Shown here in pieces: positions 1-7,922 of a DNA stretch of 32,252 nt. Location of the stretch: the NCBI RefSeq assembly GCF_001591625.1, contig NZ_BCVG01000036.1, positions 1 to 32,252 on the forward strand, given 5' to 3'. A program made the translations under genes and the position numbers. Below the pieces are notes generated by a model. The model did no database searches, was not told where the DNA came from, and worked only from the letters and a program-made list of their open reading frames with translations. Within the stretch, counting starts at the first letter, position 1; each line of letters starts with the position of its first letter. The stretch is from Metabacillus fastidiosus NBRC 101226 (GTDB taxonomy: Bacteria; Bacillota; Bacilli; Bacillales; Bacillaceae).

Positions 1-24
1 TATAATGTGCTTTATGTTAACTAG
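1..24 (+). repeat. GTTAAC tag, copy 1
   Basis: First of ten copies of a short intergenic tag. It has the block ATAATGTG, two or three variable bases, then TTATGTTAACTAG. The window edge cuts off whatever precedes it; in most other copies that is an intrinsic terminator. Confidence 0.75.
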
Positions 25-64
25 AGTGTTGTTACTTACTATATTTTTATCTTTGCAGATTAAA

Positions 65-107
65 GCCCATGATTTTTCAAATAAATCATGGGCCGTTTTC
101 TTATTTT
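65..107. terminator. Intrinsic terminator, bidirectional
   Basis: An 11-bp perfect stem (GCCCATGATTT with AAATCATGGGC) is followed by a T-rich tract on the + strand and a weaker one on the minus strand. It lies after the stop of the minus-strand secreted-protein gene and would also stop + transcription entering from the left. Confidence 0.7.
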
Positions 108-146
108 CATCATCAAATGAATATATTTAGTTTAGATTAAATTTAC

Positions 147-983
147 TTAAAATTGATCTGTAACATCATATTCATAACTAATATTCGCACGAACATTTGT
201 CATTGTCGATGCACCAGAAGCTTTTGCATTGTATTTGAAGCTCCATACTTTAGCAACATAAAGTTGATTTTGTAAAGAAATATTATAAGAACCAGAAGTA
301 GCACTAGAAGTTGTTGCTGTATGCCATACTCCGTCCTGATTTGACATCAGCTTATGTGTTACATTCCCTTGACTAGGACTCTGTGTACTACGTGTAGTAA
401 CTGATTTTACAACGGCTTTCTTTGGAATTGTAGTATCTTTTGTTAAGTCCATAGTAATAACGGAAGAATCAACACCATTTAAACTAAGATTTTTATTCCC
501 TGCATTTGAAGCAGTACCCGTAAAACTAAATTCTTTACTACTTGATTTAATACGATCAAGAACAGATACAGTAAAGTACATATCACCAGTGTATGTACCT
601 CGACTAACTTTTACATAGAATGTAGTAGAACTTGTCGCATCAACGTTTGCATAAATAAATGGTGTAAGTGAATTAGGATTAATTGGAGTTGTTCCATTAT
701 TACCAGTATTTAAAATTTCTATTTTCATACCGATATATTCATTTCTATAAGTACTTTGTACATAGAGTCTTTCTCCAGCACTAGCAGTAAACTTATAATA
801 AGCTTCATTTTGATCTGCTGGTAAAATAGTTGTTTCTGGTAGGTAATACTTCCAATTTCCCATATTATGAGCTGTATCCATACTATTGTTTCCAGTGGCT
901 GCCGAAGCAGGATTAGTAAATGTAGGTATTAACAATAGTAATAATACAAAACCTAGTAAATGAATTATCTTATTTTTCAACAT
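147..983 (-). CDS. Secreted protein of unknown function
   Basis: A 278-residue exported protein. Residues 1-28 form a classic Sec signal peptide: a Lys-rich start (MLKNK), a Leu-rich core and an ASA cleavage site before Ala29. The mature part is rich in Ser, Thr, Asn and Gly and looks beta-rich. Residues around 45-140 resemble the small beta-sandwich domains found C-terminally in secreted proteases (a segment like YYKFTASAGERLYV followed by FYVKVSR), but I cannot assign a family. The start is supported by an AAGGGGG ribosome site seven bases upstream. It is divergent from the DUF4885-like gene, with an A+T-rich gap of about 160 bases holding both promoters. No enzyme motif is visible. An extracellular matrix, adhesin or protease-accessory role is only a guess. 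Confidence 0.75.
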   Translation of the reverse strand: MLKNKIIHLLGFVLLLLLIPTFTNPASAATGNNSMDTAHNMGNWKYYLPETTILPADQNEAYYKFTASAGERLYVQSTYRNEYIGMKIEILNTGNNGTTPINPNSLTPFIYANVDATSSTTFYVKVSRGTYTGDMYFTVSVLDRIKSSSKEFSFTGTASNAGNKNLSLNGVDSSVITMDLTKDTTIPKKAVVKSVTTRSTQSPSQGNVTHKLMSNQDGVWHTATTSSATSGSYNISLQNQLYVAKVWSFKYNAKASGASTMTNVRANISYEYDVTDQF

Positions 984-1141
984 TTTTCATCCCCCTTTCG
1001 ACCTATTACAACAAATATAATCATAAATAGTAATATTTTACTATAAAGTTATAAAATATATTAATTTACTTATTTTATATTTTTTTATAGTTACCGATAT
1101 ATGAGATACAAGGATTTTTCAAAAAGGTGAGGAGAAAAGGT

Positions 1142-2092
1142 ATGAAGATTAATAATCAAACGATATCCTATTCAGCAGTAACAACTAGTCAGCAACCAGT
1201 TACTAATAATGAAACTACTATTCAAAGAAATAATCCATATGAAGGAGAAGGAGATAGAAGAAATAAAATACTAGATGAAAAATATAGAAAGCTGAATGAA
1301 GAAAATAAACGCTATGCAAATCCATATGATCATATTCTAGATAAATATTGTAATCCTTACTCACCCAAATTTAGATCAGACTTAACAAAAGCAGAGAGGG
1401 ATGCAGCCTATAGCATGGAATCCTCTATGTTAAGAAATGGTGTTATTAATTCTTATGACTTTTCGGATGCTGCTTTTCGTGGTGAAGGACCAATAAATGA
1501 TACATTGGAGAATACGAAAAAGAAGGTCTTTAATCGACAACAAGTAAATGGTCAAATCCAAGATTTATTTACAAAATACGGTGTAACAATCCCTTTAGGT
1601 ACAGCTCTTACTTTTACAATTAACCCGAATAATTTTAAATTAACAGTTACAGGTACAACAGATTCATCATTAATTGATCAATTACAGAATGTACTTAATA
1701 CAGCCAATAATTCTAAGGAACTATTTTTCCACATGATAAATAGTAGCTCAAATGAATCAACCCAGTTTACACAATCTAAATTAGAAAAGTTTCGTCTAGT
1801 GAATCAAATCAAAACAATAACAGGATATGATTTAAACAGTTTAGCTCTTGTAAACAATAAATTTATAACAGAAGATGGAACCGACATTTTTGATATTTAC
1901 AAGGAAAAGCTTAGTCAAAATCCATATACGAAGGATCATGTCGGAGCAGCGATTGGCTATTATGGCCCTATTCTCCATGAACTAGCGAAAAATGGCTTTG
2001 ATTCCATTCCTGATTTAACTCTTTCGATCCGTTATGAAGATGGACAACTCCACGACATCGGACAATCCATTAATTATAGTAAAGCAATTTAA
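1142..2092 (+). CDS. DUF4885-like protein
   Basis: A 316-residue, Asn-rich, hydrophilic protein without a signal peptide or membrane segment. The N-terminus (MKINNQTISYSAV) and the central segment with NPYDHILDKYCNPYSP and LTKAERDAAYSMESS recall the DUF4885 proteins of Bacillus; the family has no known function. I take the ATG at 1142, seven bases after GAGGAG. An in-frame GTG 15 bases earlier lies inside that ribosome site and is unlikely. A strong terminator and a GTTAAC tag follow the stop. The N-terminus resembles those of flagellar and type III-like substrates that lack cleaved signals, but this is speculation. Confidence 0.7.
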   Translation: MKINNQTISYSAVTTSQQPVTNNETTIQRNNPYEGEGDRRNKILDEKYRKLNEENKRYANPYDHILDKYCNPYSPKFRSDLTKAERDAAYSMESSMLRNGVINSYDFSDAAFRGEGPINDTLENTKKKVFNRQQVNGQIQDLFTKYGVTIPLGTALTFTINPNNFKLTVTGTTDSSLIDQLQNVLNTANNSKELFFHMINSSSNESTQFTQSKLEKFRLVNQIKTITGYDLNSLALVNNKFITEDGTDIFDIYKEKLSQNPYTKDHVGAAIGYYGPILHELAKNGFDSIPDLTLSIRYEDGQLHDIGQSINYSKAI

Positions 2093-2122
2093 CTAACAAT
2101 CTAGAATATTTATTATGTAAAT

Positions 2123-2148
2123 AAAAAGAGGCCTTTAAGGCCTTTTTT
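2123..2148 (+). terminator. Intrinsic terminator (GGCC type)
   Basis: The stem AAAAAGAGGCC / GGCCTTTTTT has a 4-5 base loop and ends in a T-tract. It follows the DUF4885-like gene by about 30 bases and abuts the GTTAAC tag. Confidence 0.85.
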
Positions 2149-2151
2149 GCT

Positions 2152-2180
2152 ACCGATAATGTGTTTTATGTTAACTAGAT
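2152..2180 (+). repeat. GTTAAC tag, copy 2
   Basis: Reads CCGATAATGTG then TTTTATGTTAACTAGA, directly after the terminator T-tract. The next gene starts 116 bases downstream. Its core is identical to copy 5 at 24253. Confidence 0.8.
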
Positions 2181-2214
2181 TTGGATAAAGCACTTATTTA
2201 GATACTTTAAAGTC

Positions 2215-2244
2215 TTGTTCAACTAAAGGGCAGGTTTGTATAAT
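2215..2244 (+). promoter_or_regulatory. Sigma-A promoter of the 2296 gene
   Basis: TTGTTC at 2215-2220 and a perfect TATAAT at 2239-2244, 18 bases apart. It lies between the tag and the gene, so this unit carries its own promoter. A small dyad, TACC-TTT-GGTA, follows in the leader at about 2254. Confidence 0.65.
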
Positions 2245-2295
2245 AAGAACAGCTACCTTTGGTAAAAACTGATACTCAGAAGAGTAGGTGATAAA

Positions 2296-3054
2296 ATGGA
2301 CGAATTCGAACTTATGTTAGAAGAAATAAGGAATTCAACAATGGAGACGTTGAAAAATTCAACTATACAAATTGACCAAGAAAAATTAGAAAAATTTAAA
2401 GGCATTATTTCAGAGTTAGTAAGCATTAGAAATAAGTATAAAGAACAACTTCCCTACTTACGAACATTAACGGAAAAGGAAATTGTGAATTTTCGGTATT
2501 CAAAGGGTGGGGAAGCCATACACAGAGGTTATTATTGTCCGAGTCCTGTTCTAGATTTGATTGTTGGTGGACTTAAAAGAGGTAAGCTTTTTAAAAGAAA
2601 ACCTGATTTCGGAAGATATTCTTATGAGTACTGTTTTGATTCAAAAAACAGACTGATTCTCGTAAGAGGTGTAAATGAATTTACAACACCAAATAGCAAT
2701 TATAATGAGGAATACTTATTTTATAACTGTAAAACCATTATCGGGTTAGAGTTTAGACAAACGGGTGACATCGTAGCTGTTTCCAGATGTACCTTTGCTA
2801 ATAATAATATTGTTAAATATGAGAGGAGTATATGTAGCTTACCGCAGTATGCAGACCTTTATATTGAAGAATACGCTTACGAAAATAATTTGCTTTCCGA
2901 GGTTAGAACATTTCAAGTAACTCCACGAATTGAATTATATATAGAAGATAAATTTAAAGTCGAAATAGATGAGGACGGCAAAATAATTAAGTTAATTGGA
3001 GGTACGATAACTAACGGTGTCTGGGAACAGCGAATTTTTAATTTTAAAAAGTAA
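2296..3054 (+). CDS. Unknown cytosolic protein
   Basis: A 252-residue soluble protein with no family I recognise. The first 65 residues are charged and probably helical (LEKFKGIISELVSIRNKYKE), possibly a coiled coil. The rest has alternating hydrophobic and aromatic residues (YEYCFDSKNRLILVRG, EYLFYNCKTIIGLEF), typical of a beta-sheet-rich domain. There is no signal peptide or membrane helix. The start is supported by AGGTGAT five bases upstream. Size, single-gene unit structure and orphan character resemble immunity-type proteins of polymorphic-toxin systems, but no toxin gene is nearby, so this is conjecture. The gene sits between a GTTAAC tag and modules A and C. Confidence 0.65.
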   Translation: MDEFELMLEEIRNSTMETLKNSTIQIDQEKLEKFKGIISELVSIRNKYKEQLPYLRTLTEKEIVNFRYSKGGEAIHRGYYCPSPVLDLIVGGLKRGKLFKRKPDFGRYSYEYCFDSKNRLILVRGVNEFTTPNSNYNEEYLFYNCKTIIGLEFRQTGDIVAVSRCTFANNNIVKYERSICSLPQYADLYIEEYAYENNLLSEVRTFQVTPRIELYIEDKFKVEIDEDGKIIKLIGGTITNGVWEQRIFNFKK

Positions 3055-3075
3055 GAAGAATAGTCAACGTTGTTA

Positions 3076-3112
3076 AACTAACGGGTGCTTTAACTCAATA
3101 AGCATAAAACAA
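3076..3112 (+). repeat. Module A, copy 1 (divergent)
   Basis: The segment TTAAACTAACGGGTGCTTTA matches 30463-30482 (module A, copy 6) with two or three differences. It lies 22 bases after the stop of the preceding gene and is followed by module C. Confidence 0.55.
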
Positions 3113-3159
3113 CTTTATTATTGATTTTTAAGTACTAACATATTTAATTGAATAAAAAT

Positions 3160-3255
3160 GAAACAATTTTAAAAATCCTTACTACAATACAACATAGTAA
3201 GGATCTTATATATTTATATCAAAATTAAATAACTATATTATCATCTTACATTTTT
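3160..3255 (+). repeat. Module C, copy 1 (hairpin repeat)
   Basis: Stem ATCCTTACTA / TAGTAAGGAT at 3175-3204 is preceded by ACAATTTTAAAA and followed by CTTATATATTTATATC and AATTAAATAACTATATTATC. The flanks match 19855-19950 and 28622-28710. The stem differs between copies but stays paired. The hairpin can also act as a terminator for the 2296 gene. With module A it fills most of the gene-free 3055-3299. Confidence 0.75.
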
Positions 3256-3299
3256 TATTTTTAAAAATCCGACAGGTTATCAAATGGATAAATTTAATA

Positions 3300-3348
3300 T
3301 TGTTTTTTTGATTATATATTGTATAATACAAGTTGTTATATACAAGTT
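3300..3348 (+). promoter_or_regulatory. Efflux operon promoter with overlapping operator
   Basis: TTGTTT at 3300-3305 and TATAAT at 3322-3327, spaced 16. The -10 box is the centre of a perfect inverted repeat TTGTATAATACAA (3319-3331). The unit TACAAGTT occurs at 3327-3334 and again at 3341-3348, and ACAAGTTGT (3328-3336) is also palindromic. Symmetry on the -10 box suggests a repressor of the MarR or TetR type. No regulator gene lies beside this operon. Confidence 0.6.
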
Positions 3349-3410
3349 AGTTAATAAAATTTATTCATTACGAGTTTAATGAAGTGTAAATCGAAAGGAG
3401 GAGTATATAA

Positions 3411-5039
3411 ATGAGCGAACAGATTCACAACCCTGTATCGGAGAAAGAAAAGGGGAGAGTACCGCCATATTTGATCATATCTATTTTAACGATATTTGGT
3501 ATCGGATCTCAGTATTTTTCCAATCTTTCTTATATTTTAAATCAAACAGTTATTCAAAATGGACTTCATATAAGCTCAAATAACTTGCTTATGCCATCAA
3601 CGCTCTCCAATTTGGCGTTTGCGTTCGGAGTGCCGCTTGGACCTGTACTTACGAAGAAATTAGGTTTAAGGAAAAATTACTTATTTTTTGTTCTTATTTT
3701 TTTATTCGGTTCTATTATTAGTGCCGTTTCTCCTGAGATTATTACTCTTACTGCAGGGAGAATAATACAAGGCTTTAGTGCCGGAATACTGTTTTTAACT
3801 ATTTTACCGTTAAGTTTAATATCGTTTCCAAATAAAATCCGAAATACATTTTTATTTATGATTATTACCGGATTATTCGGGGCGACTGCACTTGGGGCAT
3901 TATTCGGTTCCGTATCATTAACTATTGATTCATGGCGCTGGTTATTTTATCTTAACGGGTTTGCAGCTGTATTATGCCTGGTAATTGGATTTTACGCACT
4001 GCCAAAAAATAAAAAACAGGATAATAAAAAAGCTGATAAAACAGGCCTGTTTTTATACAGTCTTCTTATGATTGTTCTTGCATTTCCTTTATGTAATTTA
4101 ACGCAAAAAGGATTTACATCTATTTACGTTTGGCCGTTTTTAGCTGCGGCAGCTCTTTTATTAGTTTTATTTATTTACGTGGACTTAAAAGCGGAGAAAC
4201 CATTAGTTCCTTTCCGCTCATTAAAGGCGGCAAAACCTTTTTCCGGAACAGTTATGGCAATCGCATCACACCTCGCTTTAGTAATTGCTATTGCGGGGAT
4301 AAATGGATTTTTGAGAAATAACTTGGATCTTCCTTTTGTATATATTACTTATTTCTGGCTTTGGTTTTTTGCAGGGATTGTCGTTACAGCTGTTCTTAAA
4401 ACACTGCTGTACGATAAATTGGGAGCCGGAGTTCTTGGATTCATCGGATCACTTGCCGTTATTTATGTCAGTGCCGAGTGGAGAGTGATGGGACCGGAAA
4501 CTTCTTTAGCCTTGCTCTATTTTCAAGTTGCCTGTCTCGGAGCGGGAATAAGTATGGTTCTTGTCGGAGGTGCTTTAGGAACAGCACTCGCTGGGGATAT
4601 TCATCAAGCATCGACGAGATCGGTTACGCTTCATTCTATCCGTAATTTTGCCGGAGCGGTTATGTCTCCTTTTATCGGCTGGTTTTTAATAAAACAAAAT
4701 GCCGTTAACTATGAAGGAATACGGGAAGGTCTCAGCCAAAATGATCCGGAATTTAAATTAGAACTAATGAAGCTCATGAAACATTTTATTGGGGAGGGTC
4801 TTCCATTAACAACAGCGAAAAATATGGCATCCTATGAGCTCGTTGCGAATGCGAAAAGGTCAGCTGTTTTAGGGGCATACCACCAATTGTTCACGATTTT
4901 ACTAGTAATAAGCGTCATTATGCTCATTGCTTCGATCGGAAAAATGGCTACAGGAAAAGGCAGATCTCTCGTGCAAAAACAAACACGTGTCCTTCTGCCT
5001 GCTCCGAAAGAAAAAGATTTGAAAAACAGTGTTTCATAA
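3411..5039 (+). CDS. MFS multidrug exporter, DHA2 (14-TM) type
   Basis: A 542-residue membrane transporter of the EmrB/QacA kind: proton-driven export of drugs or toxic organics. Many hydrophobic segments are visible from residue 20 to 515. The MFS loop 2-3 signature appears in altered form as GPVLTKKLGLRKNY (about 80-93), and the motif AGRIIQGFSAGILF lies at about 114-127. A cytoplasmic break (LPKNKKQDNKKADK) separates the two halves. A tight AAAGGAGGAG ribosome site precedes the ATG. It is the first gene of a four-gene operon; the HlyD/EmrA-like partner starts 28 bases downstream, as in emrAB systems. Codons are richer in G and C (GCGGAG, GCCGGA) than in neighbouring genes, hinting at transfer. 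The substrate is unknown. Confidence 0.88.
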   Translation: MSEQIHNPVSEKEKGRVPPYLIISILTIFGIGSQYFSNLSYILNQTVIQNGLHISSNNLLMPSTLSNLAFAFGVPLGPVLTKKLGLRKNYLFFVLIFLFGSIISAVSPEIITLTAGRIIQGFSAGILFLTILPLSLISFPNKIRNTFLFMIITGLFGATALGALFGSVSLTIDSWRWLFYLNGFAAVLCLVIGFYALPKNKKQDNKKADKTGLFLYSLLMIVLAFPLCNLTQKGFTSIYVWPFLAAAALLLVLFIYVDLKAEKPLVPFRSLKAAKPFSGTVMAIASHLALVIAIAGINGFLRNNLDLPFVYITYFWLWFFAGIVVTAVLKTLLYDKLGAGVLGFIGSLAVIYVSAEWRVMGPETSLALLYFQVACLGAGISMVLVGGALGTALAGDIHQASTRSVTLHSIRNFAGAVMSPFIGWFLIKQNAVNYEGIREGLSQNDPEFKLELMKLMKHFIGEGLPLTTAKNMASYELVANAKRSAVLGAYHQLFTILLVISVIMLIASIGKMATGKGRSLVQKQTRVLLPAPKEKDLKNSVS

Positions 5040-5067
5040 AAATTTACATTAAGGGAGATAAAAGATA

Positions 5068-5703
5068 ATGAGTAAAGGGCGTTTACTTTTAGCAAATATA
5101 ATCGGGATTATTGTTCTTTTAGGATTCATTGCCGGCGGAGGTTATATTTATTATCAAAACGAAAACTACGTAAGCACAGAGGATGCAACTGTCTCCGCTG
5201 ACATGATGCAGATTGTCGCACCGAACTCCGGCATATTAAAAGATTGGAATGGGGAAGAAGGTACGAATGTATCTGAAAATGATACAGTAGGAGCGGTATC
5301 TGACGGTGAGAAAACATTATCTGTCCATGTAGGGGAAAATGGAACAATTATTAAAAATGAAGCGAAGAAAAACCAGATGGTTCAAGCTGGACAAGTTTTA
5401 GGAGAAATAGCTGATATGGATCATCTTTATGTTATGGCAAACATTAACGAAACAGATTTAAATGATATTGAGATCGGTGACAGCGTGGATATTAAAGTGG
5501 ACGGAGATAAAGAAGTAACATTTGACGGGGAAATTGAAGGGATTGGCTATGCGACAAATTCTGTATTTTCCGCTCTTCCGTCACAAAATGTAAGCGGAAA
5601 TTATACAAAAGTGACTCAAAAAGTACCAGTGAAAATCTCCATTCAAAACCCTTCTAAAAAAGTACTGCCGGGAATGAATGCAGAAGTAAAAATTTCTCTA
5701 TAA
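5068..5703 (+). CDS. HlyD/EmrA-like efflux adaptor
   Basis: A 211-residue membrane-fusion-type protein. One N-terminal helix (about residues 7-28, IIGIIVLLGFIAGGGYIYY) anchors it, and the rest faces outward. The signature NYVSTEDATVSADMMQIVAP follows, then two lipoyl/biotinyl-like half motifs (about 50-115) and a beta-barrel part (DVKI... ending KVLPGMNAEVKISL). It is shorter than Gram-negative EmrA (about 390 residues) and lacks the long coiled-coil hairpin, as expected where no outer-membrane channel exists. GGGAGATAAAAG precedes the ATG. The position right after the 14-TM exporter indicates that both form one export complex. Confidence 0.85.
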   Translation: MSKGRLLLANIIGIIVLLGFIAGGGYIYYQNENYVSTEDATVSADMMQIVAPNSGILKDWNGEEGTNVSENDTVGAVSDGEKTLSVHVGENGTIIKNEAKKNQMVQAGQVLGEIADMDHLYVMANINETDLNDIEIGDSVDIKVDGDKEVTFDGEIEGIGYATNSVFSALPSQNVSGNYTKVTQKVPVKISIQNPSKKVLPGMNAEVKISL

Positions 5704-5712
5704 GGAAAAAAG

Positions 5713-5748
5713 CATGTCCTTTGTTCTGTCATAAGAGCAAGGGACATG
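5713..5748 (+). terminator. Intercistronic hairpin (attenuator or processing site)
   Basis: A 14-bp stem with two G-U pairs (CATGTCCTTTGTTC with GAGCAAGGGACATG) is followed by AACTTTT. It lies inside the operon, between the adaptor and the flavodoxin-fold gene. It probably lowers expression of the last two genes or stabilises the upstream mRNA. Confidence 0.6.
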
Positions 5749-5785
5749 AACTTTTAACAGGAAACAACAAGGAGGAGACGAGAAA

Positions 5786-6331
5786 ATGAAAATATATGTA
5801 GTGTATGACAGTGAAGGAGAACATACAAAAGCACTTGCCGAATCGATAGCGGATGGTGCAAAAAAAGTAAGCGGAGCGGAAGTTTTTCTTGATCATGTCG
5901 ATCAGGCTGATATTTACAAGCTTTCCGAAATGGATGCTATTATCTGGGGATGTCCCGGCCACTTTGGAACGATCAGCTCAGGATTAAAAAAATGGATCGA
6001 CAGACTCGGTTATTTATGGGCAGAAGGCAAGCTTATTAACAAAATAGGCGCTGTCTTCTGCACAACAGCCACAACTCATGGCGGACTAGAGGCAACAATG
6101 CTTAACCTCATTACACCAATGCTTCACCAAGGGATGATCATTGTCGGACTGCCGGGCAATATTCCGGAAAACGCACTTTATGGATCTTATTATGGAGTCG
6201 GCATTTCGTGCCCGATAGAAAGTTCCGAATTAATCTCTAAAGAAGGTTTGGAACTAGGGAAGGCATTGGGGGAAAGAGTTGCAAAAGTGACAAAAACTTT
6301 CACAAACGAACAGGGCGGAGCTGATAAATAA
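5786..6331 (+). CDS. WrbA-like flavodoxin-fold oxidoreductase
   Basis: A 181-residue flavodoxin-fold protein. The FMN phosphate loop is at the N-terminus ([13 protein letters not shown], residues 7-19). The WrbA-type segment [19 protein letters not shown] (about 57-75) and [13 protein letters not shown] (about 94-106) are clear, as is the [11 protein letters not shown] element. WrbA-family proteins are FMN-dependent NAD(P)H:quinone reductases that perform two-electron reduction. In an operon with an exporter, it may detoxify quinones or other redox-active compounds. GGAGGAG precedes the ATG at a good distance. The TAA stop overlaps the next start (TAATG), so translation of the two is coupled. 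Confidence 0.85.
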   Translation: MKIYVVYDSEGEHTKALAESIADGAKKVSGAEVFLDHVDQADIYKLSEMDAIIWGCPGHFGTISSGLKKWIDRLGYLWAEGKLINKIGAVFCTTATTHGGLEATMLNLITPMLHQGMIIVGLPGNIPENALYGSYYGVGISCPIESSELISKEGLELGKALGERVAKVTKTFTNEQGGADK

Positions 6332-6687
6332 TGGTGGCAGTCATCTTGTTTGTAGTTATTGCTATTGTTATTATTTTAGGCCTAGTCATGATGAACATGA
6401 ATTCTGTTCCATCTAAAAGGCAAGTAGAAGATACCCCGGCAGTAAACAATGAAAATCAGCTGAAAGAAGATTCTGAGAATACAAGTACAGACCTTCCAAA
6501 AGAGGACGAGACAGAAGGAAATCAGGAACAAATAAAAGCACTTAGTATGGATGATCAGGCGTACCGAAAAGCATTGCAGTCTTTTAAAGGGAATAGTGGT
6601 GATGATGTGAAAGAAGCGGATCGAAATATGAAGGATGATGATTTTCGGAAGGCGTTGAAGTCGATGGTGGGGAAGGATAATAGATAA
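6331..6687 (+). CDS. Small membrane-anchored protein with a duplicated motif
   Basis: 118 residues. One N-terminal transmembrane helix (about residues 2-23) is followed by a long, very acidic, disordered linker. A short motif appears twice at the C-terminus: DDQAYRKALQSFKG (about 78-91) and DDDFRKALKSMVGK (about 102-115). I know no family for it. The four-base stop/start overlap with the flavodoxin-fold gene makes it part of the operon. The duplicated basic-amphipathic motif could dock on the exporter or bind the partner enzyme; nothing in the sequence proves this. Confidence 0.65.
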   Translation: MVAVILFVVIAIVIILGLVMMNMNSVPSKRQVEDTPAVNNENQLKEDSENTSTDLPKEDETEGNQEQIKALSMDDQAYRKALQSFKGNSGDDVKEADRNMKDDDFRKALKSMVGKDNR

Positions 6688-6958
6688 ATAAGGTAGTTTT
6701 AGATTAGAAAAAAGAATGACTGGAGGAAATCGTTAATGAATGATTTCTTTGAGGGTATGTAAATATGGGCTTGAGACTTTTCCGTAGTCAACATACGTGG
6801 GGTGCATAATATTGATGGTTCTAAAACAGTAGTGGAGATATGAAAGTGTTGGTTTGAGAGTAAGAGTAGTGTACGTATGTAGAGTAACTACTCTTACAGA
6901 GAGCGATAATAGAGGCAGAGTTAATTGGGAATCCACATTTAAAACCAAAATAATATAA
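6688..6958. other. Gene-free stretch with a tiny ORF
   Basis: An 8-codon reading frame at 6736-6762 (MNDFFEGM) follows a good GGAGG site. It may be the stump of a lost gene. The remainder is G-rich on the + strand with many stops; nothing else is recognisable. Confidence 0.35.
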
Positions 6959-7006
6959 ATCAGCCACCGTCAATGGCATATTCCATTAACGGTGGCTGAT
7001 ATTTTC
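6959..7006. terminator. Bidirectional terminator between convergent genes
   Basis: A long stem, ATCAGCCACCGT / ACGGTGGCTGAT, has an inner extension (AATGG / CCATT) and T-rich sequence on both sides. It separates the efflux operon (+) from the TetR gene (-). Confidence 0.85.
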
Positions 7007-7041
7007 CTTTAATATAGAATTTTGCATAGAGGGTTTTTGAT

Positions 7042-7695
7042 TTAACTATCGCTCCGAAAAAATGTATCAATTAAATTTGATATAGATTTATCATACAATG
7101 TTTTAGCTGTTGTCTCATTTTGAATGTGTCCTCCTAAATGCAGGTGAATTGTACCGTGCAGGGAAGCCCAAACAAGATTAACAACAAGTATGGGGTCCTT
7201 CTCGGAAATAAGTTCTTGTTCAATAGCCTTTGTAATAATTGTGATCACTTGTTGTAAAGCTGTTGTAATAGCTTGTAAACTTTCCTCTTCCGGTCTGAAT
7301 TCGCTAAAGGCTCCACCAAACATCACCATATAGTAACTGGTATAATTTCTTGAGAAATCCCAGTAAGCTTGTCCAAGATCGCGAAGATATAGTTTAAGAT
7401 CGACTTGTTTTGGAACTGCTTGAAAGGCAGCAGCTAACAATTTGCAACCTTCCAGAAAAAGTTGTTTAGCTAAACCTTCCTTGCTGCCAAACAAATTATA
7501 AATAATTTTTGTTGGGCATTCCATTTTTTCAGCAACCTTGCGAATGGTTACGGCTTCGGGACCGTATTCCTGCATAATTGATGCAGCAGCTTCTATAATG
7601 TTAAGTTTCAATATTTCAGTATGCTGAAGTTTGGCTTTTGGGTAGGTTGTAACTGTACGAGTATCTATGGAAGGCATTTTGGACGAATTATACAT
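7042..7695 (-). CDS. TetR-family regulator (WHG-like C-domain)
   Basis: A 217-residue repressor. The helix-turn-helix lies at about residues 30-75: NIIEAAASIMQEYGPEAVTI, then IRKVAEKMECPTKIIYNLFG, the usual TetR recognition helix followed by SKEGL. The C-terminal half (LVWASLHGTIHLHLGG) resembles the WHG-type ligand domain, which has a Trp-x-x-x-His-Gly segment. The ATG at 7695 is chosen because AAAGGTGGG lies seven bases upstream; an in-frame GTG four codons earlier lies within that site. It is divergent from a short-chain dehydrogenase, a common pairing in which TetR represses the dehydrogenase. A candidate operator, ATTTTAC-N11-GTAAAAT, is at 7753-7777. Confidence 0.85.
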   Translation of the reverse strand: MYNSSKMPSIDTRTVTTYPKAKLQHTEILKLNIIEAAASIMQEYGPEAVTIRKVAEKMECPTKIIYNLFGSKEGLAKQLFLEGCKLLAAAFQAVPKQVDLKLYLRDLGQAYWDFSRNYTSYYMVMFGGAFSEFRPEEESLQAITTALQQVITIITKAIEQELISEKDPILVVNLVWASLHGTIHLHLGGHIQNETTAKTLYDKSISNLIDTFFRSDS

Positions 7696-7752
7696 GAAAT
7701 TTCCCACCTTTATAACATTAGTTTTCTAAAATAGCTTTCTTCTCTAAAGCTT

Positions 7753-7777
7753 ATTTTACTGCTTTGGATGGTAAAAT
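7753..7777. promoter_or_regulatory. Candidate TetR operator
   Basis: Perfect half-sites ATTTTAC and GTAAAAT are separated by 11 bases, in the gap between tetR and the SDR gene. The assignment rests on symmetry and position only. Confidence 0.35.
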
Positions 7778-7848
7778 GCCAATTTATGAATGGATTACAC
7801 ATGTATATGAGTAATGAGCCAGTTGCTTTAAGGTATTAAGTGCTCTAT

Positions 7849-7877
7849 TTGACATTATAATCCCACTTGGATACAAT
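7849..7877 (+). promoter_or_regulatory. Sigma-A promoter of the SDR gene
   Basis: Perfect TTGACA at 7849-7854 and TACAAT at 7872-7877, exactly 17 bases apart, 45 bases before the SDR start. Confidence 0.75.
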
Positions 7878-7922
7878 GATTCATATTGAAACACTGTTTC
7901 TGATGAATTATTAAGGGGAGAG

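Noticed and set aside
3076-3410. A riboswitch upstream of the efflux operon
   Set aside because: The hairpin belongs to module C and lies upstream of the promoter, so it is not in the operon's leader.
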